In this document: positions 18,814-28,242 of the stretch, piece after piece | How the letters are laid out: the number at the start of each line of letters is the position of its first letter | Position numbering within the stretch: position 1 is the first letter of the stretch | Source of the DNA: Paenarthrobacter nitroguajacolicus JCM 14115 | Lineage (GTDB): Bacteria; Actinomycetota; Actinomycetes; Actinomycetales; Micrococcaceae | NCBI GenBank assembly: GCA_001313365.1 | Contig: BBFS01000038.1 | Span: 1-42,161, forward strand | Length of the DNA stretch: 42,161 bases | Reading direction: 5' to 3' | Position numbers and translations under genes: made by a program | Notes under the pieces: generated by a model | What the model was told of the DNA's origin: nothing | The model's database searches: none | What the model saw: only the letters and a program-made list of their open reading frames with translations

Positions 18814-20538
18814 CTAGCCCGTTGTCAGGACTTGGCCCACTGCGGCCGAGATGGCGTCCTTGATCCGGGCATGGAGCTCGCGGAGGCCCGCCCGGTCCAC
18901 GCGCACCTCCACAATGGCGCGCCCCCTTCAGCGGCGACTTCAGGGCCGCGGCGAGTTCCGCCGTCGTGCTCACCGCTTGGTGTCCGACGCCGTACGCCGC
19001 GGCGAGTGCCGCGATGTCCACTGAGTGCGGGGTGCCAAAGAGGCGCTCGACGGCGGTGCCGTAGGCGCCTGAGTCCTCAACCGCCCCCCCGTGTTCGAGG
19101 AGACTGAAGATGGCGCCGCCGGAGTCGTTGAGCACCACGATGCGGAGGTCCGGCACAGGTTCGCCATGGCCGAGGAGCAGCCCGCCGGCGTCATGGAGGA
19201 AGGTGACGTCGCCCAGGAGGACCGTGGTTTCGCGTCCGCTGCCCAAGGCGATTCCGGTGGCCGTGGCGATGGTGCCGTCGATGCCGGCGAGGCCACGGTT
19301 GGCGTACACCGTGGCGATGGGTTCAGTGTGAGGTTGTCCAGCGAGGTCGACATCGCGGATGCCGTTGGAGGAACCGAGCACCAGCTGCCCGCGGGAATGC
19401 TCCCAGACGGTGGCCCCCACTGATGGTCCGTTGGCGAGGCTCTCCCCCCGACAACACGCCATCAAGGCCATGCTGGGCGGCAGCGCCTGCGAGAAGCCAG
19501 GAATCGAGCCAATCGGCGGAGCCACGCCCGGCAAATTCGGCTAGCTCGGGCAGCGTTTCGATAGGGGTTTCACGCCGCCGGCCAGCCTCGTACCAGGCAA
19601 CCGGGACGGCTGGTAAATGGCGGACTCAACAGACTCACGCGCCAGGAGGGCGGCCACCGGGCGGGAGAGAGTGGCCCGGCCAAACAGGACCACGCGCTCG
19701 ATCGGAGTCGGCGAATCAGGTCCGAAATGTGCCAACAGTACCCGGTACGGCCCCACCGCGTTCGGCCCGAAGCGTGCGTTCGATGAAGGTTCCGCCAGCA
19801 GCGGCAGGCCATGGGCGCGGGCAAAAGCCTCCGCGACAGGGCCTGCGTCGTGGCCCGCGAGGACCACGGTGCGTCGCTCGACGAGGTGGGTGGATGCTGC
19901 CGGAAGATCCAGCGCTTGGGGGACCGGCATCGTAATGGAACACCCCCCCGTGTCCTGCGGCGACCGGAAGGGCGTCGCCGTCTGCCGGCACCAATGGATC
20001 GCGGAAGGCAAGGTTCACTTGGGCGGGGGCCCGGAGGGGTGTCTTCGAGGGCCCCCCCGGTGGCTGCGTAGAGTGCGGTGGCAACAGCCTTCTGTGGGTG
20101 GTCACCGGCCGGGACGTCGACGGCGAATCGCACGTGCTCGCCGAAGAGGTCCAGTTGGATGGTGGTCTGGTTCGCCCCCCCGGTTCCGTGAAGTTCTTCG
20201 GGCCGGTCTGCCGAGATGACGATTACGGGGGACAGCTGAATGGTTGGCTTCCATGACTGCAGGCAGGAGATTGCCTACGCTGTGCCGGAGGTAGTGACCA
20301 CAGCCACCGGCGCCTCGGTGGAAAGCGCCAGACCCAAGGCTGTGAACCCGGCGTCCCGTTCGTCGATGCGCACGTGGAGCCGGACGCGGCCTGCAGCTTC
20401 CGCTTCCGCCAGGGCGTAGGCCATGGGCGCTGAACGCGAACCCGGCGCCACCACCACGTGCCGCACACCGCCGTCGAGCAGCGCTGTAACGGCGATCCGG
20501 GCGGCGCCGATGGATGTTAGAGAGTCCTGGGAAGTCAC
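18814..20538 (-). CDS. menD: SEPHCHC synthase (2-succinyl-5-enolpyruvyl-6-hydroxy-3-cyclohexene-1-carboxylate synthase)
   Basis: Thiamine-diphosphate enzyme joining isochorismate and 2-oxoglutarate, second step of menaquinone synthesis. The N-terminal domain shows [31 protein letters not shown] and [12 protein letters not shown], with the catalytic Glu region intact. The ThDP domain shows [37 protein letters not shown] and [16 protein letters not shown]. About 575 residues, ending QVLTTG at TAG 18816-18814 once the break near 18920 is corrected. Other breaks lie near 20275, 20225, 20175, 20050, 19945, 19550 and 19440, mostly on C runs. GTG start at 20538. A 32-bp tandem repeat array lies directly upstream. 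Confidence 0.9.
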
Positions 20539-20576
20539 CGTTCCAGTCTATTGGCGCTCCCGGCCCCAAACGCTCG

Positions 20577-20760
20577 CTCACATCCCGGGCCCAAACCGGC
20601 AGGCCTCTCTCACTGGTACTGGCGGGCTTGGGCGACAGGGTGCGGCGGGAAGTGAAAGAGCGACCAAGCCAAACAGGCGGGACGTGCGAGAGCGACGGGC
20701 CCAAACACGAGGGATGTGCGAGAGCGACGGGCCCAAACCCGTGGGATGTGAGAGAAGGCT
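20577..20760. repeat. 32-bp tandem repeat array upstream of menD
   Basis: Three consecutive 32-bp units start at 20645, 20677 and 20709, and a partial fourth starts at 20741. Units 2 and 3 are nearly identical (common heart GTGCGAGAGCGACGGGCCCA); unit 1 is more diverged. CTCACATCCC near 20577 is the exact inverse of GGGATGTGAG in the fourth unit, so the array can also fold back on itself. No coding frame is convincing. Confidence 0.82.
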
Positions 20761-20766
20761 CGGGTA

Positions 20767-20816
20767 GACGAAATGCTCCCCCCCCACCCGGGGAGCCGGG
20801 AGGGGGAGCATTCGTC
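20767..20816 (-). terminator. Terminator after phoX
   Basis: Stem ACGAAATGCTCCC / GGGAGCATTCGT with a loop containing CCCGGGGAGCCGGG, 20 bases after the phoX stop. The C arm has eight C and the G arm five, so three C are unpaired. A perfect stem needs five on both sides. Confidence 0.7.
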
Positions 20817-20836
20817 AGAATCCGGAACGACAGGGG

Positions 20837-22941
20837 TTACTTGCGGAAGACCTGCACCACGGAGGGACGCGGAGCCCTTGCCGCGCCCGCTGCAGGCGTA
20901 GCTCCGGCAGGCACGTAATCCGGGAAGAAGGAGTTCTGTGCTGCGAACGAGCCGTCCTCACCGGGGGTGCTGCACGGCGACGAACACGGTGCGCTCTTCG
21001 TCGTGGATGATCGGACCACAGGTTTCGGCGTCGCGGGGGGGAACGGCGAGGAACTGCTCCACTTTGCCGCGCTCAGGACCTTCGAGGGTGACCTTGAACA
21101 GGCCGTCCGCGTAGCCGATGGTGCCGGGGGCGCCGTCGGTGGAGATCCAAAGGTTGCCCACGGAGTCGAAGGCCACGTTATCCGGGCAGGAGATGGGCGA
21201 AACCTTGTCGGCCGGGAATCCGGAGAAGTACGTGGAGGTGTTCTTGGCGGGATCGCCGGCCACCAACAGGAGGTTCCAGTTGAATTTGGTGCCCGTCTGC
21301 TCGCGTCCTTCGGTGATTTCCACGACGTGGCCATCGCGGTTCAGGTTGCGTGGGTTGACCTCGGTGGCGCCTTCCTTGCCGGCCTTGCCGCGATCGGTGT
21401 TGTTGGTGCAGGCCACGTAGACCTTACCCGTGCGCGGGTTGGGCTCAACATCTTCGCAACGGTCCATCTTGGTGGGCCCAACCTTGTCAGCGGCGATGCG
21501 GGTGTAGACAAGGACCTCCGGCACGGTCATGCCCGGCACGGCGGAGGTGCCGTTGACCACCAGCGGCAGCCATTCGCCGGTGCCGTCGAAGGCACCGTCT
21601 GCGGGAAGCTTGCCGGTACCGTCAATGTCCGCAGGAGAGTCACCCGTGAAGCGAGCCACGTAAAGGTCGCCCTCGGAGAGCAGGCCCATGTTGTTCTTGC
21701 GTGCTTCCTTGGAGTCACCGGCCTGGTACTTGCCCTTGGAAACGAACTTGTAGAGGTAGTCAAAGCGCTCGTCGTCGCCCATGTAAGCAACTACGTGACC
21801 GGAAGGGGCGACGATGACGTTGGCGCCCTCGTGCTTGAAGCGGCCCATGGCGGAGTGCTTCTTGGGGGTGGAGGTGGGGTCGAAGGGGTCCACTTCCACG
21901 ATCCAGCCGAAGCGGTTGGTTTCGTTGGCGTAGCCCGAGTTGCGGGTGTCGAAGCGCGGCTCATCAAGTTCCCACTGACGAGTGGTTGCCTTCGAAGAAA
22001 TTCCGTAGCGCTTGTCACCTTCGCTGGTGCCAGGGGCAGCGAAGTAGCCGTTGAAGTTCTCCTCACCGGAGAGGATGGTTCCCCCCACGGGGTTGTTCCG
22101 CCGGCGCAGTTGCCCAGGGTGCCCTTGATCCAGCGGCCGGCGGGGGGGTCGTCAATGGTCTTGACCAGGTTGGTGCCGGCTGCGGGTCCGGTCAGCTCGT
22201 AGACAGTGTCGGTAAGGAAACGTCGGTTCAGGGGTGCGCCTTGGACGTAGCTCCACGGCTTGTTCTTGTTCTTCCGCTCGAGTTCCACCACGGCCAACCC
22301 GTGTCCGGCGCGGCCAATTGCCCGCGCCTCGGCCGGGTCGAAGCCTGCGGGGGAGCATGATGTTCTCGTTGGTGTACTCGTGGTTGCTGAAGAGCACGGC
22401 ACGGCGATCCTTGGATCCGGGGGGGATCGGCAGGATATCCGTGTAGTCGTTGTTGTAACCGAACTGGCGTGCTTGGGCTGCTGCAGTCTGCGCGTTGAGG
22501 TCAAAGGCCGGCGAGTCGGCGAAGAGGGGGGGTCGCCCCAGCGGATGATCGGCTTCCAGTCGAACCCCTCGGGCACGGTGAAGGCGTCTACTGCAGCGTC
22601 TACCGGCTTGATGGCAGTGAACTTGAGCTTGGACTTGTCGAAGCCCTTCTTGGCAGCATCAGAAAGTCCGTTGCCGGAGTCGGCCACGGCGGTGTCACCA
22701 CCAGTGACGGCGCCGCCAAGGACGATGGCGAGCGCTCCGGCGGCGCCGAGCCCCCCCAGGCTGCGCGGCGGGACATAGCCGTCGAAGCGATATCGCGGAA
22801 GTATCCGTTGGCGCTTGTGTTGCAGACATCGCCCGAGCAGGCGTTGTCGCACTTCAACGCGCAGGTGACAGCGCTGCGCTTGCCTTTGGTGTGGCCGAGC
22901 ATGGGGAGCAGCGGAAACGTGCGTCCGGTGGTTTCAGACAT
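20837..22941 (-). CDS. phoX: Tat-exported alkaline phosphatase, PhoX family
   Basis: Secreted calcium/iron-type phosphomonoesterase that frees phosphate outside the cell. The N-terminus has an unusual cysteine-rich lead (CALKCDNACSGDVC) before the twin-arginine signal MSRRAAWGGLGAAGALAIVLGG, as in other actinobacterial PhoX (DUF839) proteins. Family landmarks follow: GFDWKPIIRWGDP, LFSNHEYTNENIMLP, GTILSGEENFNGYF, ETNRFGWIVEVDPFDP, YMGDDERFDYLYKF and DRCEDVEPNP, ending PSVVQVFRK. About 700 residues. Breaks near 22750, 22530, 22345, 22085 and 20965, four of them on G/C runs. Start ATG 22941 with GGAAGG upstream. No clear Pho box was recognised. It lies between menC and menD on the same strand. 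Confidence 0.9.
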
Positions 22942-23022
22942 GGGGGGGGAAGACCTTCCAGAGGATGTACGAGGTTCCCGCTGAGCTTTTCAGCGGAAAC
23001 CGAAATTGAGAGGTCGCTCTGG

Positions 23023-24045
23023 TTAAAACCCGGTGAACAAACCGTGCTTGTTTCGCCCCCCCAGTACCGAGTGCACCCGGCTGAGTCGGTCCCGCCACCA
23101 GTCCTGGCGCTCCGCGGGTGCCGCATACTGCTCAAGCAGCCCGGGATCGGCCACCGTTTCGCGTAACTGGATGGCGCCGTCGTCGGCCACCAGCGGGTCC
23201 AACGTGATGTCCGAGGTGAACAGCGAAACGGTGCCAAGGCCGCAGGCATAGGGAAGGGACGGCAGGGCGGCTGCGAGCGCAAGCCCGGCACGTATGCCCA
23301 CCGAGGTGTCCAACGCGGAACTCACGACGGCGGGCAGCCCGGCCTGCTCCACGATGTCCAGGGCCCGTGCTACTCCCCCAAGTGGCGCGACCTTGACCAC
23401 GATGAGGTCAGCTGCCCCAGCCCGGGCGACACGCAGGGATCGTCTTCCTTCCGGACGCTCTCGTCCGCGGCGATAAGGACTGGCGTACCGGCGGCAGCGA
23501 GCCGACGACGGACCTCGGCCAGGCCCTCAATGGTGGGAACAGGTTGTTCGGCATACTCGAGTTCAACGGCGGAAAGCTTGCCCAGGCTTCCACGGCCTGG
23601 TCAATGTCCCATCCCCCGTTGGCGTCCACGCGGATGGCGGCGTTGGGAAGGGCCTCACGCACCGCGTTGACCCGGGCGATGTCTTCCCTCAGGCTCTGTC
23701 CCCGCTCAGCAACTTTGATCTTGACCGCATCCACCCTTCCAAAGCGCGCCAGCACTTCCGGGACGCGCTCCGCCGAAACGGCTGGAACCGTGGCATTGAC
23801 CGGAATTCTGTCCCTGACGGGCGTGGGGGAAACCCAGCCAGCCCGCTTCCAAGGCGGCTGCGAGCCAGCGGGAGGATTCGTCGTCGTCGTATTCGGGGAA
23901 GGGACAGAACTCACCCCCAACCGTGCGGTCCTCGCAAGAGGAGTGTCTCGCGCTCCATGATGCCCCCCCGGAACTTCACTCGCATGGGCAGCGAGACTAC
24001 GTGGGCGGAATCGAGGAGTTCTTCGAGGGAAGGAAGTTCAGGCAT
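23023..24045 (-). CDS. menC: o-Succinylbenzoate synthase
   Basis: Enolase-superfamily dehydratase making o-succinylbenzoate for menaquinone. Catalytic signatures in order: VDAVKIKVAERG (Lys-x-Lys), IRVDANGGWDIDQA (metal Asp), VELEYAEQPVP (metal Glu), VLIAADESV (metal Asp) and LIVVKVAPLGGV (second catalytic Lys). About 335 residues. The start at 24045 (MPELPSLEELLDSAHVVSLPM) gives the usual N-terminal domain with MERETLLL and WGEFCPFPEY. Breaks near 23965 (seven C), 23915, 23830, 23545 and 23425. A gap of about 80 bases separates it from phoX. Confidence 0.9.
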
Positions 24046-24109
24046 ATTGCCACTGTACCGGCGGCCTCCCGCCCCCCCCTCTGCAGGTCAATTCGGCTAT
24101 GTGGAAAAG

Positions 24110-24723
24110 CTACTCGTTCCAGTAGTTCAGCAGGCGTCCCTGCGCTTCAGCCAATGGCTCCCAGTAGAACAAACGAGCTCTCTGGTATCCCCAACGCCTG
24201 CCAGCGCACCACCAGGGTCGTGTCCTCCTCCATCGGCAAGGGCCACAACCAATAACGACCGGTGAACTGGACATACTCGTCGTTGTTGCTCCCCCCCACC
24301 GCCGCCCAAGGTTGTCAGAACAGGGCCAGTGACGTCGTCGGGCTCTTGGAAGGACGACGGTCCGTGGATGGCAGCGACAGCCTTGCGTCCGTCCGGAAAA
24401 GCGACTCCCAATTCGAGCCCCCCCGTCCTGGTGTCCAGGCTGGATCGAGGGTGGTTGTAGCTCTCCTCTACGATTTCCCGCCATTCCTGGTCCGATTCGT
24501 TGCCCCCCCGCCGCACCGACCACACCAGGTCCAACAGGCAACCAGTGGAGTAAACCTCCACGAGTTTCAGCACCACCACCATCCGCGCGCTCTTGTGGAC
24601 GAACCCGCCAACGCGCGCAATTCCGGGCAGTTCGTCCGACGGCGGTCCGTACCAGCCGGGCTGGACAGGCTGCGGCTGGCGCGGCCGCGCGGGCTGCTCG
24701 GGGAGGTCGTCGAAGAAGCTCAT
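24110..24723 (-). CDS. Hypothetical protein of about 200 residues
   Basis: Not recognised. The N-terminus MSFFDDLPEQPARPRQPQP is acidic then Pro/Gln-rich. The body (VVLKLVEVYSTGCLLDLVW, LELGVAFPDGRKAVAAI) alternates strands. After the break near 24295 (seven-base run) it continues YVQFTGRYWLWPLP and TTLVVRWQALGI, ending AQGRLLNYWNE at the stop 24110. It has no signal peptide or membrane helix. The composition and the two Trp/Tyr-rich strands recall small actinobacterial beta-rich proteins of unknown role. Its start faces the DUF2510 gene; its stop lies 64 bases from the menC start on the same strand. Confidence 0.72.
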
Positions 24724-24828
24724 GCTCCATCCTTACACCGCCACATGGCGACTGGGGAGAGGCTCTAGGCAAGCGAGAGCCGGCAATCGCGATATTCTCA
24801 GAACCACGACTCAAAGTGGGGGGGAAGA

Positions 24829-25476
24829 ATGACTCAATCAATGCCCGGTTCGACTACGCCTGCCGGCTGGTACCCGGATCCTTCGGACCCGCGTTTCGTC
24901 CGGTGGTGGGATGGACGCGCCTGGACAGCGCACCAAGCGCCCGCTCAATTCCAGGCGCCCGGTCAGTTTCAGGCACCGGTCCCGGTGCCACGTCCTGAGC
25001 TCCGCCCGGAGACGCCGGTGTACAACCCGTTCATCTGGGCAATCACCTTGATGCCGTTGGTCTCCATCCTGTTCCTTTTGACCTGGCAGCCGGAGTTCAA
25101 GATGATCACCACCAGGCAGGGGGGGGTTACCACCATGGACCCCTTCTCCATGTACACCCCCCCCGCTTATTTCCTGCTGATGGGTTCAAGCTTCCTGTTC
25201 TACGGACTCTCGGTGTTTTTCGCTTTCCTGGACCGTCAACGCCTGCTCAAGTCCGGCGTCGTACGTCCTTTTCACTGGGCGTGGGCCTTCCTTAGCGCGC
25301 TTGTGTACGTGATCGGCCGCTCTGTGATCGTCAACAAAGTGGCGCCCAAGCGGGGGCTGTGGCCGGTGTGGGCCACAATCGCCGTGTTTGTTATCAGCAT
25401 GGTTGTGACCGGCATCTGGATGTCCAACTTCATGCAGTCGATGTACTCCCAACTTGGGTACTCGGTCTCGACATAA
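24829..25476 (+). CDS. DUF2510 membrane protein
   Basis: The N-terminus carries a clear DUF2510 motif (AGWYPDPSDPRFVRWWDGRA), a short Trp-rich domain common in actinobacterial membrane proteins. A Gln/Pro-rich linker (QFQAPGQFQAPVPVP) follows. Four hydrophobic stretches then fit membrane helices: ITLMPLVSILFLLTW, YFLLMGSSFLFYGLSVFF, WAWAFLSALVYVIG and ATIAVFVISMVVTGIW. 215 residues with an unbroken frame, although runs at 25121 and 25157 may hide small length errors. The ribosome binding site is inside GGGGAAGA. No function is known. Confidence 0.85.
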   Translation: MTQSMPGSTTPAGWYPDPSDPRFVRWWDGRAWTAHQAPAQFQAPGQFQAPVPVPRPELRPETPVYNPFIWAITLMPLVSILFLLTWQPEFKMITTRQGGVTTMDPFSMYTPPAYFLLMGSSFLFYGLSVFFAFLDRQRLLKSGVVRPFHWAWAFLSALVYVIGRSVIVNKVAPKRGLWPVWATIAVFVISMVVTGIWMSNFMQSMYSQLGYSVST

Positions 25477-25491
25477 CGCCCAAGGGTGAAC

Positions 25492-25507
25492 CCTCACACG
25501 CGTTAGG
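25492..25507. promoter_or_regulatory. Operator O3 upstream of the lacI-type gene
   Basis: CCTCACACGCGTTAGG matches 14 of 16 positions of the perfect palindrome CCTAACACGTGTTAGG found upstream of the sugar-transport operon. It lies 36 bases before the regulator ATG and next to a possible -10 (TAGACT, 25508-25513), which fits negative autoregulation. Confidence 0.7.
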
Positions 25508-25543
25508 TAGACTGCTGACAATAGAGTACGGAAGGACTTTCCC

Positions 25544-26595
25544 ATGAACCGCAAGGCCACCGCACTGGACGTCGCCAAAAGGGCGGGCGTCTCCAGAAGC
25601 GCGGTGTCGCTGGTTCTGAACGGGCGCGGCGATGGGAACGTGGCCAAGGAAAGCCAAGATCGAATCCGGCAAGCGGCGGAGGAGCTTAACTACTCCCCCC
25701 CAACGCCATCGCCCTGAGCCTGCGGAATCAACGGTCGCGGGTGATCGGCATTCTGGCCGATGAAGTAGTGGTCAGCCCCTTCGATGGCAACATCATCGGC
25801 GGTGCAGATGATGTGGCCCGAAGCCGCGGGTTCGTTACCGTCGTCATGGACACTGAGCGGGACACCGCCAGGGATGCGAGCGCCATTGAAACCCTCCTGG
25901 ACCGACAGGTTGATGGCTCATGTACGTGACCGTTGGCCTGAAACCCATCGACGTCCCACACGGGATGCTCCGCGTCCCATCGGTCCTGGCCAACTGCTAC
26001 GACAACCACGCCCAGCCTCAGTTGCATCACGTCATTCCGGACGAACTCACTGGCGGCAGGGAGGCCACGGAGCACCTTTTGGCGCTTGGCCACCGGGACA
26101 TCGCGCTGCTGGGCGGGTCAGAGGATTCGCCCGCAGCCCGCTTGCGCGTTCAGGGTTACCGCGACGCGCACGCCGCGGACGACGCCCCGATCCGTGAAGA
26201 TCGGATCTTCATGCCGGTTGGGACATCGACGCCGGTTACCGCGGCACCATGAAACTGCTCGACGGCGTGTCCCCCCCGGCTGGTCGACCCACGGCCATCA
26301 TGTGCGCGAACGACCGCCTGGCAGTCGGCGTCGCCCTCGCCGCAGCCCGCCTGGGACTCAGCGTTCCCGAGGACCTGTCCATCATGGGCTACGACGACGA
26401 AAACCGGATTGCCGACACCATGGTTCCTTCTCTCACCACCATGCACTGCCCCTCCGGGAGATCGGCCGGGCAGCCATGACCAAGTTGTTGGACGCGATCG
26501 AGGGCACAGATGCAGGAAAGGGAACCACGGCCGAAACGATGGTCCCCTGCCGCCTGGTCACTCGCGAATCAACCGGCCCAGCGCCCACCCGCTAA
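25544..26595 (+). CDS. LacI-family transcriptional regulator of the fructan/sugar locus
   Basis: Classic LacI architecture of about 350 residues. The helix-turn-helix is TALDVAKRAGVSRSAVSLVLNG from residue 6, the hinge helix RIRQAAEELNYSPNAIALSL. The ligand domain has SRVIGILADEVVVSPFD, VDGFMYVTVG, GGREATEHLLALGHRDIALLGG, AIMCANDRLAVGVALAA and LSIMGYDDENRIADTM. Breaks: 25696 (seven C), 25918, 26205-26230 and 26445. ATG 25544 with GGAAGG upstream. Its own upstream region and that of the divergent-strand CUT1 operon share an operator-like palindrome, so it very likely represses both, with a fructan-derived sugar as inducer. Confidence 0.88.
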
Positions 26596-26596
26596 T

Positions 26597-26760
26597 ACAC
26601 ACGACACCCCTCGTTGCGAGGCCCACTCTGCACCCCAAAACACACCCCAAGCATGCACAACAGGCCCCACAACACACGACACCCCTCGTTGCGAGGCCCA
26701 CTCTGCACCCCCAAAACACACCCCAAGCATGCACAACAGGCCCCCCCACAACACACGGAC
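26597..26760. repeat. 75-bp direct repeat between lacI-type and GH32 genes
   Basis: Two nearly identical units start at 26597 and 26672, each holding CGACACCCCTCGTTGCGAGG with a small CCTCG-TTG-CGAGG hairpin, and the start of a third is visible at 26749. They fill the gap between the convergent genes. The second unit has an extra C in one run and a seven-base run at its end. Confidence 0.85.
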
Positions 26761-26776
26761 GACGCCGGCCTGCCGC

Positions 26777-28219
26777 CTACGCCGGAAGGGCCAACTCCCA
26801 GACGTCGCAGTCGCGCCAGTGGGCAAGGTGAGCTGCCATTCCTCCCCCCGGGAGCCGGGTAGGCCCGAAGGGTGGTGGCGACGGAACCAGAACGGTACAC
26901 CTCAACAAGGGATGCATCGACGAAGATCCGCAACTCTTCGCCCGCTGCCAAGGAACCGGAGTAGACCACCTGAGCATCGGCGCCCGAACCGAGCACCAGC
27001 TCCACGGAAGCGGCACCAGAACCGGAACCAGCACCAGAAGCACCAGTAGCACCCCCCCGAACCAGCACCTCTGCGAACCCCCCGGAACCACAACGGAACC
27101 AGCAGCACGCGTAGCCACGGAAGCACCCCCCCGATACGCCTCAACCTCGGGCACTGGAGATACCACCAGCGCCCCCCCGTCAACCACCGACAAAACGCGG
27201 GGGATGCGTCAACACACCCGACCACCCGGCGTCGTCGATTTCTTCCTGGGTGCGGCCACGGCGACCATCGCGCCCCCCGGACCTTCGTTGGCCCACCCCC
27301 CCCACAGCAGCGCCGCAGGAGAAGAATCAGCCGAACCATAAGAGAGCTGCACGATCTGCGGCGCGTAGAAGTCGCGGCCAAGATCGGCCTTCCCACCGGA
27401 GGACGGAGTAAACACCGGCAAGCCGGACAAAGGGTCCGCGGTGAGAGACCCGATCAGGTGCCGCACCCCCCCGTTGGCGTGCTCGTGGTCGTCGCCCGAG
27501 AGCCACAGGGAGAACATCATGACCCACGCCGAGCCACCAGAAGAGACTGGTACCTGCACCAGCTGCGGGCATTCCCAGATTTCGGCCGGCGTATGAGCAG
27601 CAGCAACGGGATCGGCGGTGGTCAGCCAAATCCCTTGGTACTTCCAGTCGTCAAGGGACTCCACTGTGTACAGCAGCAAAGCCGCGCGACCATCGGCCAG
27701 GCCGGCACCTTGCATGGCGTAGCGGGCCCCCCCGTTGAAGTGGAAGATAAAGGGATCGCGCACAGCGGTTACCAGCGGATCAGCAGGCATGGACGCAGCA
27801 ACGTGCCCGTCCTGCTTCCAGGTCACCAGATCGGCCGAACCACGGGCAATCACCACCTGCGAATGACCGCCGTGGTCCTGGACACCCGAATAGCAAGCAG
27901 TCGGAACAAAACCATCCAATGTCACCACACCGGTCCAGCACCCGGCGGAGTCCGGACCGCCGGGCTGCGGTGAAAGGGCCACCGGGTATTCTTCCCAGTG
28001 CACTAAATCAGCGGAGCTCACATGCCCCCCCACTGGATTTGCGAGTGTCGCGCGGACAAAGGGTTGTACTGGAAGAACACGTGGTAGCGGCCGTTGATGT
28101 AGCTGATGCCGTTGGGGTCGTTGATCCAGCTGTGCCGGACGCGGGTGAAAGCGCGGGAACGCCGGGTCCGGGTGCGTCGCTGCCATAGCCAGGGCGGAAG
28201 AGAGTGCAAGGTCCGTCAA
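26777..28219 (-). CDS. GH32 beta-fructosidase (levanase/inulinase/sucrase type)
   Basis: Hydrolyses fructose from sucrose, inulin or levan. The catalytic set of family GH32 is complete: WINDPNG (nucleophile Asp, near residue 40), [10 protein letters not shown] (transition-state Asp) and [10 protein letters not shown] (acid/base Glu). The C-terminal beta-sandwich has [17 protein letters not shown]. No signal peptide is visible, so it may act inside the cell on imported saccharides. About 470 residues; the stop at 26777 (DVWELALPA) fits the family end. The TTG at 28219 has AAGGGG upstream; ATG 28186 is an alternative. Breaks near 28140, 27240-27300, 27175, 27080 and 26850. It follows the permease gene by 23 bases. 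Confidence 0.88.
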
Positions 28220-28242
28220 CGGAACCCCCCCTTTCAAGAAAG

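Noticed and set aside
20645..20760. CRISPR array with 32-bp periodicity
   Set aside because: The whole 32-bp unit repeats head to tail, with no conserved-repeat and variable-spacer alternation.
20967..22202. 411-codon plus-strand frame opposite phoX
   Set aside because: Same antisense shadow effect; the minus strand carries all PhoX landmarks.
24127..24297. Gly-Gly-rich C-terminus of the hypothetical gene read in the uninterrupted frame (ending WLKRRDAC)
   Set aside because: The run at 24291 shifts the frame; the alternative frame (YVQFTGRYWLWPLP) has ordinary protein composition and a sensible end.
24805..24825. CTCAAAGTGGG before the DUF2510 gene as a fourth palindrome-family-1 arm
   Set aside because: Only one short half matches and no partner arm lies within 150 bases; the G-rich part is better read as the ribosome binding site.
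26597..26760. CRISPR-like array
   Set aside because: Two adjacent 75-bp units have no unique spacers and no cas genes are near; it is a plain direct repeat.
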